Below, piece by piece: positions 5,727-13,334 of a stretch of 21,144 nucleotides of DNA (position 1 is the stretch's first letter; the number at the start of each line of letters is the position of its first letter). This DNA comes from a virus. The DNA lies in the IMG/VR virus record IMGVR_UViG_3300025326_000233, positions 1-21,144 of that record; one strand, 5' to 3'. A program made the translations under genes and the position numbers. The notes beneath the pieces are model-generated. The model was not told the origin of the DNA, searched no databases, and worked only from the letters and a program-made list of their open reading frames with translations.

Positions 5727-7306
5727 TGGGACTCATCACGTCGCTGCTGACTGGCGCCCCGATCCTCGCGACCACCGGAACGCCAGGCCCGCTCAGTGAT
5801 TTCTGGTACGGCCCCGCGGCGGCTCCGTCGCTCTCGGGCGTCGTGGTCTCGTCGGAGAGCGCCCTCAAGCTCTCGGCGTTCTACCGCGGCGTGGATCTGA
5901 TCGCGCGCGCGCTCGCCGCCGTCCCGTGGGTCATCAAGCGCGCCCTCCCCGACGATGCCGGTGAGGAGCCCGCGAAAGACCATCCGCGCTACCGGCTGCT
6001 GCATCGTCGACCGAACCTCTGGCAGACGTCGGCCGAGTTCCGCTATTTCGGCCAGTGGCGCGTCATCGTGCGCGGCAACTTCTACGCGCGCCGCGACCTG
6101 GTCCGGGGCGACGAGGTGCTGACGCCGCTCGATCCGGACCGCATGGATGTCTCGCTGCTCGCGACCGGGCGCCGCGGCTACCGCTTCCGGCCCGAGCGGG
6201 GTCTGCCGGAGGCGTACACGCAAGACGAGATCTTCCACGTCATGGGAGCACCGACCTCCGACGGCGTAAAAGGGCTCAGCGTGATCGAGCGGGCGCGGGT
6301 CGCGCTCGGACGGTCGCTCGCGCAGCAGGAGTTCGCCGCGCGGTTCTACTCGCAGAACGCGACGCCGCCGTTTGCGCTGAGCCATCCGGCGAAGCTGAGC
6401 GCCACGGCGCGTGAGCACCTCGAGGCCAGCATGACGGCGCGCGCGGCGGGGCTCGACCGGGCCCACCGCGCCCTCGTCCTCGAGGAGGGCCTCAAGGTCG
6501 AGAAGCTCGGCCTCTCGCTCCGCGACTCGCAGTTCATCGAGCTGGAGCAATTCGGCGTGGTCGACGTCTGCCGCTGGCTCGGCGTGCAGCCCCACAAGGT
6601 CTACGAGCTGTCGCGGGCCACATTCAGCAACATCGAAGAGCAGTCGATCGAGTTCCTCACCGACACGATGGATCCGTGGTTTGTCTTTTGGGAGCAGGCG
6701 GCCGAGCGCGACCTGATCGAGGACCCCGAGACGTTCTCGGTCAAGTTCATCCGCGAGGGCCTGCTGCGCGGCGACCTGCTCTCGCGCGCCCAGGCTTACG
6801 CGCAATTCATCCAGAACGGCGTGATGGCGGAGAACGAGGTGCGGGAGCGCGAGGGCCTGAAGAAGTTCCCAGGGCTCGACGAGCCGCGGCGCTCGGCGAA
6901 CCAGGACCGCGGCGGTGATCCCACCACGCGGCCTGGCGAGGCCGTGACCGGCCGCCCGCTCGGGCGCCGACGCATGGAGGATGAGGAGGAGGACCAGGAG
7001 GCGCGCCTGCACGCGATCGTCGTCGCCGCGGCCGCCGGCGTCGTCGCCAAGGAGACGGCCACGCTGCGGAAGGCGCTCGAGCGGCACGCGGACGATGCGA
7101 GTGCCTTGCGGGTCTCGGTCACGAAGTTCTACGGCCAGCACGTCGCGACGTTGACGGATCGGCTCCGCCTCGATGCCACGGCCGCCCGGCGCTACTGCGC
7201 GAGGCATTGCGCCGATGTCCTCGCATCCGGAGTGGTCGTGTTGGACGAATGGGAACAGACGGCGCCGGCGACGCTCACCACGCTGGTGCTAGGGAGACGG
7301 CCATGA
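5726..7306 (+). CDS. portal protein, HK97 family
   Basis: 526 residues from ATG 5726; longer in-frame starts would overlap the membrane peptide. Conserved features: SALKLSAFYRGVDLIARALAAVPW (residues 45-68, written here as one family block), LLHRRPNLWQTSAEF, the wing strand VRGNFYARRDL, LTPLDPDRMDV, IFHVMGAP followed by GLSVIERAR, and the clip/stem helices around EQFGVVDVCRWLGVQPHKVY and SNIEEQSIEFLTDTM. The C-terminus (EVREREGLKKFPGLDEP) is followed by about 130 extra charged residues. Portal dodecamers form the head vertex through which terminase packages DNA and where the connector attaches. The TGA overlaps the ATG of the next small gene. Confidence 0.93.
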   Translation: MGLITSLLTGAPILATTGTPGPLSDFWYGPAAAPSLSGVVVSSESALKLSAFYRGVDLIARALAAVPWVIKRALPDDAGEEPAKDHPRYRLLHRRPNLWQTSAEFRYFGQWRVIVRGNFYARRDLVRGDEVLTPLDPDRMDVSLLATGRRGYRFRPERGLPEAYTQDEIFHVMGAPTSDGVKGLSVIERARVALGRSLAQQEFAARFYSQNATPPFALSHPAKLSATAREHLEASMTARAAGLDRAHRALVLEEGLKVEKLGLSLRDSQFIELEQFGVVDVCRWLGVQPHKVYELSRATFSNIEEQSIEFLTDTMDPWFVFWEQAAERDLIEDPETFSVKFIREGLLRGDLLSRAQAYAQFIQNGVMAENEVREREGLKKFPGLDEPRRSANQDRGGDPTTRPGEAVTGRPLGRRRMEDEEEDQEARLHAIVVAAAAGVVAKETATLRKALERHADDASALRVSVTKFYGQHVATLTDRLRLDATAARRYCARHCADVLASGVVVLDEWEQTAPATLTTLVLGRRP

Positions 7307-7491
7307 TTGACCTCGTGATCCACATGGACGCCTCGCGCAGGATCACCGTCACCGGCCCGATCGAGGACCGGATGCTCTGCTACGCGCTACTCGAGATCGC
7401 CCGCGACATCATCGCCGAGCGCGCTCGCGCGAAGGAGTCGCGCATTCTTCCGGCGACCACGTTGCCGTCGGTGCCGCTCCACGGCGGATAG
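7303..7491 (+). CDS. small conserved-looking phage protein, function unknown
   Basis: 62 residues from ATG 7303, which overlaps the portal stop (ATGA) and is preceded by a GGGAG ribosome binding site. The sequence starts with a beta-strand pattern (LVIHMDASRRITVTGPI) and continues with a helix (DRMLCYALLEIARDIIAERAR). The 'ITVTGPI..RMLCYALLE' pattern resembles small proteins seen near portal or protease genes in other siphoviruses, but I cannot assign a function. An in-frame extension back to 7207 would run inside the portal gene and is not preferred. Confidence 0.7.
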   Translation: MIDLVIHMDASRRITVTGPIEDRMLCYALLEIARDIIAERARAKESRILPATTLPSVPLHGG

Positions 7492-7501
7492 GAGCACGGC
7501 C

Positions 7502-8443
7502 ATGCGCTACGAGCGAATCCTGACCGAAGTGCTCGACACCCCCTGGGCGATCACGCGCGACTTCCTCGCGTTGATCGCCGAGGTCCTCAGCCGCCGCGTC
7601 GCCGGGCGCCCGTTCGCCGACGAGGAGATCGCGCAGCGCATCCGCGCCGGCCAGGAGCGCGCGGCCGCGCGGGGGAGCGGCGCGCGCATCGGTGCCGTCG
7701 CCGTCATGCCCATCCTCGGCGCGATGCTGCCGCGCGCGGAGGCGATGGAGACGAGTGGCGCGGTCAGCACGCAGCAACTCGTGGCCGCGTTCGATGCGCT
7801 CGTGGCCGATCCCTCAGTCTCGGCGATCGTGCTGGACTTCGACTCACCTGGCGGCAGCGCCGGCGGGATCGAGGAGTTCGCCCAGCGCGTCCAGGATGCG
7901 GGCGCCACGAAACCGGTCGTGGCGATCGCGAATCCCATGATGGCGAGCGCGGCCTACTGGGTCGGCTCCGCCGCGACGGAGCTGATCGCGTCGCCCTCCG
8001 CGCTCGTCGGCAGCATCGGCGTCTACAGCGCGCACGAGGACATCTCCGCGTTCCTCGAGAAGGAAGGCGTCAGGGTCACGCTCGTCGCGGCGGGCCCGAA
8101 GAAGACGCTCACGAGCCCGTTCGAGCCGCTCTCCGCGGAAGGCCGCGCGGAAATCCAGAAGCATGTCGACGAGTTCTACGCGATGTTCGTGAGGACGGTG
8201 GCCCGCGGCCGCGGCGTGAGCCAGACGACGGTCCGAGAGGAGTTCGGCCAGGGCGGCGTGGTCGGGGCCGCGGAGGCCGTCGATCGGAAGATGGCCGACC
8301 GGGTCGGCACGCTCAACGACGCGATCGCCCTGGCGGCGAAGCGGGCCGGCGTCAAGCTCCAGGTTGAGGCGATGGGGTCACCCTTGGCGGTCAACGATGA
8401 CCCGGCGAAGTTCCGCCTGGCGCTGGCCGAGCGGGGCCTCTGA
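7502..8443 (+). CDS. prohead protease, S49 (SppA/lambda C-like) family
   Basis: 313 residues. The ClpP/crotonase-fold core is clear: GAVAVMPILGAML opens the domain, IVLDFDSPGGSAGG is the oxyanion-loop glycine motif, and MMASAAYWVGSAA carries the nucleophile Ser149. SALVGSIGVYSAHEDIS and AAGPKKTLTSPFEPLS follow; in S49 proteases the latter region carries the general-base Lys, here probably Lys201 (Lys200 adjacent). This order matches phage head-maturation peptidases related to lambda C. The enzyme is expected to degrade scaffold and trim portal or capsid N-termini in the prohead. The C-terminal tail (residues about 285-313) is short, and I see no separate scaffold (Nu3-like) start within it. 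Confidence 0.9.
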   Translation: MRYERILTEVLDTPWAITRDFLALIAEVLSRRVAGRPFADEEIAQRIRAGQERAAARGSGARIGAVAVMPILGAMLPRAEAMETSGAVSTQQLVAAFDALVADPSVSAIVLDFDSPGGSAGGIEEFAQRVQDAGATKPVVAIANPMMASAAYWVGSAATELIASPSALVGSIGVYSAHEDISAFLEKEGVRVTLVAAGPKKTLTSPFEPLSAEGRAEIQKHVDEFYAMFVRTVARGRGVSQTTVREEFGQGGVVGAAEAVDRKMADRVGTLNDAIALAAKRAGVKLQVEAMGSPLAVNDDPAKFRLALAERGL

Positions 8444-8453
8444 AATTCTGTGC

Positions 8454-8483
8454 TTGACAACCCGGCACTGTCGGGCGTACACA
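8454..8483 (+). promoter_or_regulatory. possible promoter upstream of capsid gene
   Basis: A perfect TTGACA lies at 8454-8459. The best -10 is TACACA at 8478-8483, 18 bases downstream, which is weak. Between them is an almost perfect dyad, CCCGGCACTGTCGGG (8461-8475), 7 base pairs around one central base with one G-T mismatch, placed like an operator. Transcription from here would give a leader of about 200 bases before the capsid start. Promoters just upstream of the major capsid gene exist in other phages; this one is only a consensus match. Confidence 0.35.
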
Positions 8484-8606
8484 TGGCAGCGATGACGTAG
8501 CAGGTGGCCCGCACCCGAGACTCCGTGGCCAGAGTGCCGGCGGTGAGGGGACGAGGCGACGCAGCGAGAGGCGCTAGTCAGACGACTCGGCGTGAGCTGC
8601 TTGGGA

Positions 8607-8688
8607 CATCACGGACGAGATCCGTGGTGACCGGGCGCCACGCCGTTCCTGTTTCTGCTGCCCGGTCACCTCCACAAGCCGATGGAGG
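8607..8688 (+). promoter_or_regulatory. three serial hairpins in the capsid leader, the last covering the ribosome binding site
   Basis: Hairpin A: CATCACGGA (8607-8615) with TCCGTGGTG (8621-8629), 9 pairs including one wobble, 5-base loop. Hairpin B: GGTGACCGGGC (8626-8636) with GCCCGGTCACC (8660-8670), 11 perfect pairs, 23-base loop. Hairpin C: CCTCCA (8669-8674) with TGGAGG (8683-8688), 6 pairs, 8-base loop; its right arm is the ribosome binding site of the capsid gene. A and B share 8626-8629 and B and C share 8669-8670, so the full forms compete. This arrangement could act as an attenuator or a translational switch. No known riboswitch class was recognised. Confidence 0.45.
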
Positions 8689-8696
8689 GTACGGGC

Positions 8697-9980
8697 ATGC
8701 CTGTCGCAGTCAGCGGCCGAATGAAGGTTCTCCAGGAGAGGCAGAAGACACTCGCGGCCGAGGGCCGCAAGCTCGCCGAGATCGCCGCCGACCAGCGCAC
8801 CGACGAGCAGAAGGCCCGCCTCGCCGCCATCACCGGCGACGGGGGCGACCTGGACCGCGTCGTCGGGGAGATCGAGGCCGAGAAGAAGCTCATCGCGGCG
8901 GAACGCGCCGAGATCCTCGACGTCACGGACCTGGCCGCGGCCAAGCCCTGGGCCTCGTTCGGCGAGCAGCTCATGGCCATCGCCCACGCCGGCATGCCGG
9001 GCGGGCGGATCGACCCGCGACTGTATGCCGGCCCCTCCGGCGCCTCGACGCAGAGCGGCGCGGACGGAGGCTTTCTCATCGCGAAGGATCGCTCCCTGGC
9101 CCTGCTCGAGGGCGGCATCGCCGAGGCGGTCCTGGCACCCCGATGCTTCCGCATCCCGATCGGCGAGAACAGCGATGGGGTCGAGGCCCCGATGATCGAC
9201 GAGACCAGCCGGGCCAACGGCTCGCGGTGGGGCGGCGTGCGCATCTACCGCAAGGCCGAGGCCGACGCCGTCACGGCCACCAAGCCGAAGTTCGGTCTGT
9301 TCGACCTCCGGCTCGAGGATCTGATGGGCCTGGCCTACGCGACCGACCGGCTTCTGCAGGACGCGGTGGCCCTCGAGCGGATCTTCACGCAGGCGTTCAC
9401 CGAGGAATTCGCCTTCAAGATCGACGACGAGATCGTGCGCGGCTCCGGTGTCGGCGAGTGCCTCGGGTTGCTCAACGCCGGCGCGACCGTCAGCGTGCCC
9501 AAGGAGACGAATCAGGCGGCGGCGACGGTCGTCACCTCCAACCTCTCGAAGATGTGGGCCCGCATGCCCGCGCGCTTCAAGCGGGGCGCCGCGTGGTTCA
9601 TGAACGTCGACGTCGAGCCCCAGCTCGATGAGCTGGCGACGCCGGTCGGCACGGGGGGAATCCCCTGCCCCTTCGTCCGGTGGAGCGGCGACGGGACCTC
9701 GCTCACGATCAAGGGGCGGCCCGTCCTCCCGATCGAGCAGTGCGAGTCGCTCGGGACGGTCGGCGACCTCATCCTGGCGGACCTCGGCCAGTACGTCCTG
9801 ATCGACAAAGGCGGTCTCCAGTCCGACGTCTCGATCCACGTCCGGTTCATCTACAACGAGCGGACCTTCCGCTGGGTCAGCAGGATCAACGGCCGGCCGA
9901 AGTGGAACAGCGCGCTGACACCGTACAAGGGCACGGGCAACACGCAGTCGCCGTTCATCACGCTCGCGACGCGGGCGTAA
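8697..9980 (+). CDS. major capsid protein, HK97 fold
   Basis: 427 residues. ATG 8697 was chosen over ATG 8682 because GGAGGG lies 7 bases upstream of it. Residues about 8-75 are a charged, coiled-coil-like delta/scaffold domain (VLQERQKTLAAEGRKLAEI...), and the shell domain begins near residue 85. HK97-capsid features are GADGGFLIAKD (121-131), RCFRIPIGENSDGVEAPMID, the E-loop-like SRWGGVRIYRKAEADAVTATK, TDRLLQDAVALERIFTQAF, IDDEIVRGSGVGECLGLLN, WFMNVDVEPQLDEL, GRPVLPIEQCESLGTVGD and ILADLGQYVLIDKGG. The upstream S49 protease probably removes the N-terminal domain during maturation; the cut site is not evident. It assembles the icosahedral head. Confidence 0.95.
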   Translation: MPVAVSGRMKVLQERQKTLAAEGRKLAEIAADQRTDEQKARLAAITGDGGDLDRVVGEIEAEKKLIAAERAEILDVTDLAAAKPWASFGEQLMAIAHAGMPGGRIDPRLYAGPSGASTQSGADGGFLIAKDRSLALLEGGIAEAVLAPRCFRIPIGENSDGVEAPMIDETSRANGSRWGGVRIYRKAEADAVTATKPKFGLFDLRLEDLMGLAYATDRLLQDAVALERIFTQAFTEEFAFKIDDEIVRGSGVGECLGLLNAGATVSVPKETNQAAATVVTSNLSKMWARMPARFKRGAAWFMNVDVEPQLDELATPVGTGGIPCPFVRWSGDGTSLTIKGRPVLPIEQCESLGTVGDLILADLGQYVLIDKGGLQSDVSIHVRFIYNERTFRWVSRINGRPKWNSALTPYKGTGNTQSPFITLATRA

Positions 9981-10004
9981 GCGGCCCAAGGGGAGGAACG
10001 ACCG

Positions 10005-10634
10005 ATGAAGCGACAAATCATCAGCGGGGCCGCCGCACTGGGGTCGCTCGCACAGCTCGACAACTCCATCAGCGCCGCGATCGTGCACGCCCGGGCGGCC
10101 GGCCTTTCGTGGCGCGACGCCCTGCGTATCGCGCGCCGACCGATCGCGGGCGGGTCCGGAGCCGGCCCGTTTCTTTCCGAGGACTGCGCGATCTCGCTCC
10201 TCGAGACCGCCGATATCGGCGGCACGAATGCCTCGACGTCCTGGGTGCCGATGGCCGGGTATGATCGCGTCTTCGCCTACGTCGAGATCGGTACCTGGAA
10301 CTCCACCGATGATCTCGACGAATGCCGGCTCCAGCAGGGGCAGACCGTGTCGGGGACGAACGCCAAGGACCTCACGTCGGACGCCAGCGGCGCCGACTAC
10401 GACACGGACAACCCCGTCGACGCCGATGGTGACTTCGTCATCCTGGAAGCTCGCGCCGAGGATCTGGACGTGGCGAACGCGTTCGACCATGTGCGTCTCT
10501 ACGTGGCGGAGGCCGGCAATACCGGCGTCGACAACGTGACGGGCTTCCTGCTGCGCTACGGCGCCCAGGCGAAGCGCGCGCAGAAGAACGGCGCCGCAGT
10601 GACCGGCTCCAAGGTCTACGTCCGGCCGAGCTGA
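10005..10634 (+). CDS. uncharacterised virion-type protein downstream of capsid (possible decoration protein)
   Basis: 209 residues from ATG 10005 with the ribosome binding site GGGGAGGA. The N-terminal 55 residues are helical and Ala-rich (IISGAAALGSLAQLDNSISAAI). The rest is probably beta-rich (YDRVFAYVEIGTWNS, FVILEARAEDLDV, HVRLYVAEAG), with an Asp-rich loop DYDTDNPVDADGD that could bind calcium. Directly following the capsid gene is where head decoration or fibre proteins are usually encoded, but I recognise no family, so this role is positional inference. The gene is followed by a GC-rich hairpin. Confidence 0.8.
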   Translation: MKRQIISGAAALGSLAQLDNSISAAIVHARAAGLSWRDALRIARRPIAGGSGAGPFLSEDCAISLLETADIGGTNASTSWVPMAGYDRVFAYVEIGTWNSTDDLDECRLQQGQTVSGTNAKDLTSDASGADYDTDNPVDADGDFVILEARAEDLDVANAFDHVRLYVAEAGNTGVDNVTGFLLRYGAQAKRAQKNGAAVTGSKVYVRPS

Positions 10635-10640
10635 TGATGC

Positions 10641-10668
10641 GGGGCGGCTCGCTCTGACGGGCCGCCCC
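10641..10668 (+). terminator. terminator-like GC hairpin
   Basis: GGGGCGGC (10641-10648) pairs perfectly with GCCGCCCC (10661-10668) around a 12-base loop, 7 bases after the stop of the preceding gene. No T run follows (TCGACAGC), so it is not a classical intrinsic terminator. It may reduce readthrough or protect the 3' end of the capsid/decoration message, which would set expression of those two genes apart from the rest. Confidence 0.4.
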
Positions 10669-10728
10669 TCGACAGCGCAACAGGCGCCCGAGTGTCCCGC
10701 GAGTCGGGGCGCACTGGAGGGATGAGCG

Positions 10729-11208
10729 ATGCCAGCCGCAAACGTCAAGTCTCGGTGGGTCAGCGGCAACCTGGTGTTCTACGACGCCGACGGGGTCGTC
10801 GTCGGCCACGTCGGCAAGGGCAACGTTCCGGTCACCCTCCGGACACGGAAAACAATCGCCGCAGTGAACGCCGGCGTCGAGTTGCTCCCGGCGATCCCCG
10901 GCATGAAGTGGCGGATGATCGACGCCGCCATGATCGCCGTGGGCGGCGCCGTCACGACCGTCACGACCATCGACATCCTCGCCACGCAGGCGACGAGCTC
11001 CGTGAAGCTGGTCGCCGGTGCCCAGGCGTCGATGACCCAGAGCGCGGTGCTCCACGCGGGCGCGTCGGGCGCGGCCGTGCTGGCCGATGGAGCATCCTTC
11101 GCGGCGAACGACGCGAACACGGCGATCACCGCCAACATCACGGGCAGCGCAGCCACCGTGGTGACCGACATCGACTTCATCCTGACCTTCGCCCTCGACG
11201 CGGCGTAG
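10729..11208 (+). CDS. uncharacterised beta-rich virion-type protein
   Basis: 159 residues. ATG 10729 has GGAGG 8 bases upstream. The opening (VSGNLVFYDADGVVVGHVGKGNVPVTL) and the Ala/Thr/Val-rich body (MKWRMIDAAMIAVGG..., SVKLVAGAQASM, TGSAATVVTDIDFILTFAL) suggest a beta-sandwich with no membrane helix or catalytic motif. Similar Ala/Thr-rich small proteins sit between the capsid and connector genes of many uncultured phages and are probably virion parts. No family assigned. It may be distantly related to the products at 11221 and 16765, which share a strand reading like 'K/S-x-R/I-x-I-D'. Confidence 0.8.
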   Translation: MPAANVKSRWVSGNLVFYDADGVVVGHVGKGNVPVTLRTRKTIAAVNAGVELLPAIPGMKWRMIDAAMIAVGGAVTTVTTIDILATQATSSVKLVAGAQASMTQSAVLHAGASGAAVLADGASFAANDANTAITANITGSAATVVTDIDFILTFALDAA

Positions 11209-11220
11209 AGGAGGCACGCA

Positions 11221-11856
11221 ATGGCCACCGAAGTCGTGCAGGTCCACGGACAGGTTCGCGCGACGGCCGTCAACGCGCAGGCGCAGATCCCGCTGAACGA
11301 GCGCGGCGAGCAGCTCGTCGCCTCGGGGCTCCCGCGCGGCGCCGAGTTGGTGCGCCAGGGCAAGGCGTGGGCGACGATGAGCACCTCGGCCGTCGCGGGG
11401 CTCGTGGTCCGTCCCACGACCACCGCCGCGTTCGAGATCTTCAACGCCTACCCGGGCGGGACGAAGAGTCTCATCATCGACCGCCTGTTCTTCTTCAACC
11501 TCGTCTCGACGAACGTGATCGAGGGTTTCAGCGGCTGGGCGGCCGTCACGGCGCCGAAAGCCGCAGTGACGAGCGGCTCCTTCGTGGTGCGCGGCGCCTC
11601 CGGGAAGGCGTACAACGGCCCGGTCATCGCCGCGGCGTCCACGACCGTGCTCGATTCCGGCTGGTTCCCCTGGACGGCCGCCTACCAGAAGGGCGCGGGC
11701 GGGGTGGTGCCCTTCGGCGCCGTCCTCGCCGAGGTGGACGGCCGGCTCATCGTGCCGCCGCAGTGCTCGCTCTGCCTGCACGTCGTCTCGTCGCTGGTCG
11801 GGCAGACGTTCACCCAGGGCGCCTCCTGGTACGAGGAGCAGCTCACGATCGAGTGA
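11221..11856 (+). CDS. uncharacterised beta-rich virion-type protein
   Basis: 211 residues from ATG 11221, with GAGGAGG-like bases (GAGGAGGCACGCA) before it. After a polar N-terminal 45 residues, the body reads as alternating strands: FEIFNAYPGGTKSLIIDRLFFFN, SGSFVVRGASG, STTVLDSGWFPW, GRLIVPPQCSLCLHVVSS, QTFTQGASWYEEQLTIE. The ending, with strands around 'LIVPPxxSLxLHV' and an aromatic-rich last strand, resembles jelly-roll-like virion proteins. A distantly similar strand ('FFWLANPVGSTIELIVREI') occurs in the product at 16765. Probably a head or neck component; no precise role. Confidence 0.8.
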   Translation: MATEVVQVHGQVRATAVNAQAQIPLNERGEQLVASGLPRGAELVRQGKAWATMSTSAVAGLVVRPTTTAAFEIFNAYPGGTKSLIIDRLFFFNLVSTNVIEGFSGWAAVTAPKAAVTSGSFVVRGASGKAYNGPVIAAASTTVLDSGWFPWTAAYQKGAGGVVPFGAVLAEVDGRLIVPPQCSLCLHVVSSLVGQTFTQGASWYEEQLTIE

Positions 11857-11866
11857 GCGTGAGCCC

Positions 11867-12430
11867 ATGCCCCTGCGCCTCATCACCGCGCCCACCGAGG
11901 AGCCGGTCACCCTCGCGGAGACCAAGGCGTCCCTGCGCGTCACGACGTCGGACGACGACGCGCTGCTCGCCTCCCTCGTCACGGCCGCGCGCGAGCAGCT
12001 CGACGGCCCCGAGGGGCTCTGCGGCGCCCTCCTGACCCAGACGTGGGAGCTCCTGCTCGACGCCTTTCCATCCGGGGCGATCGCGATGCCGCTGGCGCCA
12101 CTCCAGTCGGTCACGAGCGTGCAATACCTCGACACGGCCGGCGTCCAGCAGACGCTCGCGGCGTCCGTCTACGTGGTCGACCCGGACTCCAAGCCGGGCC
12201 GGATCACGCTCGCCTACGCGGAGAGCTGGCCGAGCACGCGGAGTATCGAGAACGCCGTGACGATCCGCTTCGTCGCCGGCTATGGCGCGCCCGACGCGGT
12301 CCCCGGGCGCCTGCGGACCGCGCTCATGCGGCTCGTGCAGAACGACTACGACCACGTGGGCGCGCCCGATCTCCACGCCGCGATGAAGAAGGCGATCCTC
12401 GACGGCCTCTGGGATTATCGGTGGGCGTGA
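11867..12430 (+). CDS. head-tail connector protein, HK97 gp6-like
   Basis: 187 residues. The opening, LRLITAPTEEPVTLAETKASLRV, then DDDALLASLVTAAREQLD, is the standard helical N-terminus of gp6/gp15-type connector proteins. PLAPLQSVTSVQYLDTAG, then ASVYVVDPDSKPGRITLAY, is the conserved beta insertion, and VTIRFVAGYG followed by VPGRLRTALMRLVQNDYDH gives the final helices. Length is typical. Connector subunits form a ring under the portal and hold DNA in the head. Its TGA overlaps the GTG of the head-tail adaptor (GTGA). Confidence 0.88.
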   Translation: MPLRLITAPTEEPVTLAETKASLRVTTSDDDALLASLVTAAREQLDGPEGLCGALLTQTWELLLDAFPSGAIAMPLAPLQSVTSVQYLDTAGVQQTLAASVYVVDPDSKPGRITLAYAESWPSTRSIENAVTIRFVAGYGAPDAVPGRLRTALMRLVQNDYDHVGAPDLHAAMKKAILDGLWDYRWA

Positions 12431-12762
12431 ACGCGAGCGATCTCCGCGAGACGATCACGCTCCAGCGCCTCAACCACACGACGATGGTGTGGGCGGACTT
12501 CGCCCAGACGCCGACCGTGCGCGCCGCCGTCGAGCCTCAGGGCGAGGAGCGTTACCGCCTGCGCCTCCGCTACCGCGCGGACCTCCGCGGCAAGGCCGAC
12601 CTGGCCCCAGCCGTGCGCGTCCTCTGGGGCGATCTCACGCTGGTCGTGGACGATGTCGCTGAGTTCGACTGGCACCGCGAAGTGCATCTCACCGCCCACC
12701 AGGTGCTCGTCGCAACCGAGCACTTGGAGACGGGCGCAAGGAGGGTCCAGGCATGGCCCTGA
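12427..12762 (+). CDS. head-tail adaptor / head closure protein
   Basis: 111 residues from GTG 12427 (overlapping the previous stop as GTGA); GTG 12421 is a near alternative. The pattern LRETITLQRLN..., then MVWADFAQTPTVRAAVEPQ and LRYRADLR, then LTLVVDDVAEFDWHREVHLTAHQV is that of the SPP1 gp16 / Phage_H_T_join head-tail adaptor family: a small beta-barrel that joins the connector ring to the tail. Its 3' end carries the strong AAGGAGGG site for the next gene and overlaps that gene by 10 bases. Confidence 0.82.
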   Translation: MNASDLRETITLQRLNHTTMVWADFAQTPTVRAAVEPQGEERYRLRLRYRADLRGKADLAPAVRVLWGDLTLVVDDVAEFDWHREVHLTAHQVLVATEHLETGARRVQAWP

Positions 12763-13325
12763 TGACGAGGCTCCTCACGTGCGCGCTGGTCGCGCTCTTG
12801 CTGGCGACACCGGCGCAGGCGGCGCTCACCACCAAGTTGATCATCTCCGTCGTCGCGACCGAGACGGCCACGGCCGATCTCGCGACGCCCTCGGCGGTCG
12901 TCGCGCAGAAATTCGAGTACACCTGGGCCTCGGGCACGGGCGCGAACCAGGCAAACCTCATCTGGTCCGACACGCGCACGCTCGCGGCGAGCGCGACCGA
13001 GGATCTCGACCTCGCCGGCGTCCTGACCAACCAGTTCGGCGGCACCCTCACGTTCGCCCGGGTGAAGGCGATCATCATCCGCGCGCGCGCCGCGAACACC
13101 AATAACGTGCTCGTCGGCGGCGCCGCGGCCACGCAGTTCGTCAACTGGGTCTCGGACGCGACGGACAAGGTGGTCGTGCGCCCCGGCGGCCTTCTGACGC
13201 TCATCGCGCCCGACGTCACCGGCTACGCGGTCGGCGCCGGCGCCTCGGACTTCCTGCGGATCGGCAATAGCGCCGCCGGGACGAGCGTGGACTACGACAT
13301 CGTCATCATCGGCGCCTCGGCGTAG
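12753..13325 (+). CDS. virion-like protein with an N-terminal Sec signal peptide
   Basis: 190 residues from ATG 12753, which has AAGGAGGG 7 bases upstream. The N-terminus MALMTRLLTCALVALLLATP, then AQAALTT, is a textbook signal peptide: a positive charge, a hydrophobic core of about 13 residues, and AQA before a likely cleavage after residue 23. No lipobox Cys follows. The mature part is beta-rich (FEYTWASGTGANQANLIWSD, ARVKAIIIRARAA, VVVRPGGLLTLIAPDV, ASDFLRIGNSAAG, VDYDIVIIGAS), resembling virion surface or decoration proteins. It sits where the gp10-like and tail-terminator genes usually lie. Either the protein is exported during infection, or the hydrophobic segment has a structural use. 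Confidence 0.8.
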   Translation: MALMTRLLTCALVALLLATPAQAALTTKLIISVVATETATADLATPSAVVAQKFEYTWASGTGANQANLIWSDTRTLAASATEDLDLAGVLTNQFGGTLTFARVKAIIIRARAANTNNVLVGGAAATQFVNWVSDATDKVVVRPGGLLTLIAPDVTGYAVGAGASDFLRIGNSAAGTSVDYDIVIIGASA

Positions 13326-13334
13326 GAGGACTCC

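Noticed and set aside
5477-7207. Open reading frame of 576 codons on the - strand
   Set aside because: Opposite the well-supported portal gene and composed of Arg-rich shadow sequence.
8483-8500. Five-codon ORF (ATG GCA GCG ATG ACG TAG) in the capsid leader
   Set aside because: No ribosome binding site and too short to separate from chance, though a leader peptide cannot be excluded.
8574-10769. Open reading frame of 731 codons on the - strand
   Set aside because: It lies opposite the capsid gene and neighbours, has Arg/Asp/Leu-rich low-information sequence and no domain; long antisense frames are expected in such GC-rich coding DNA.
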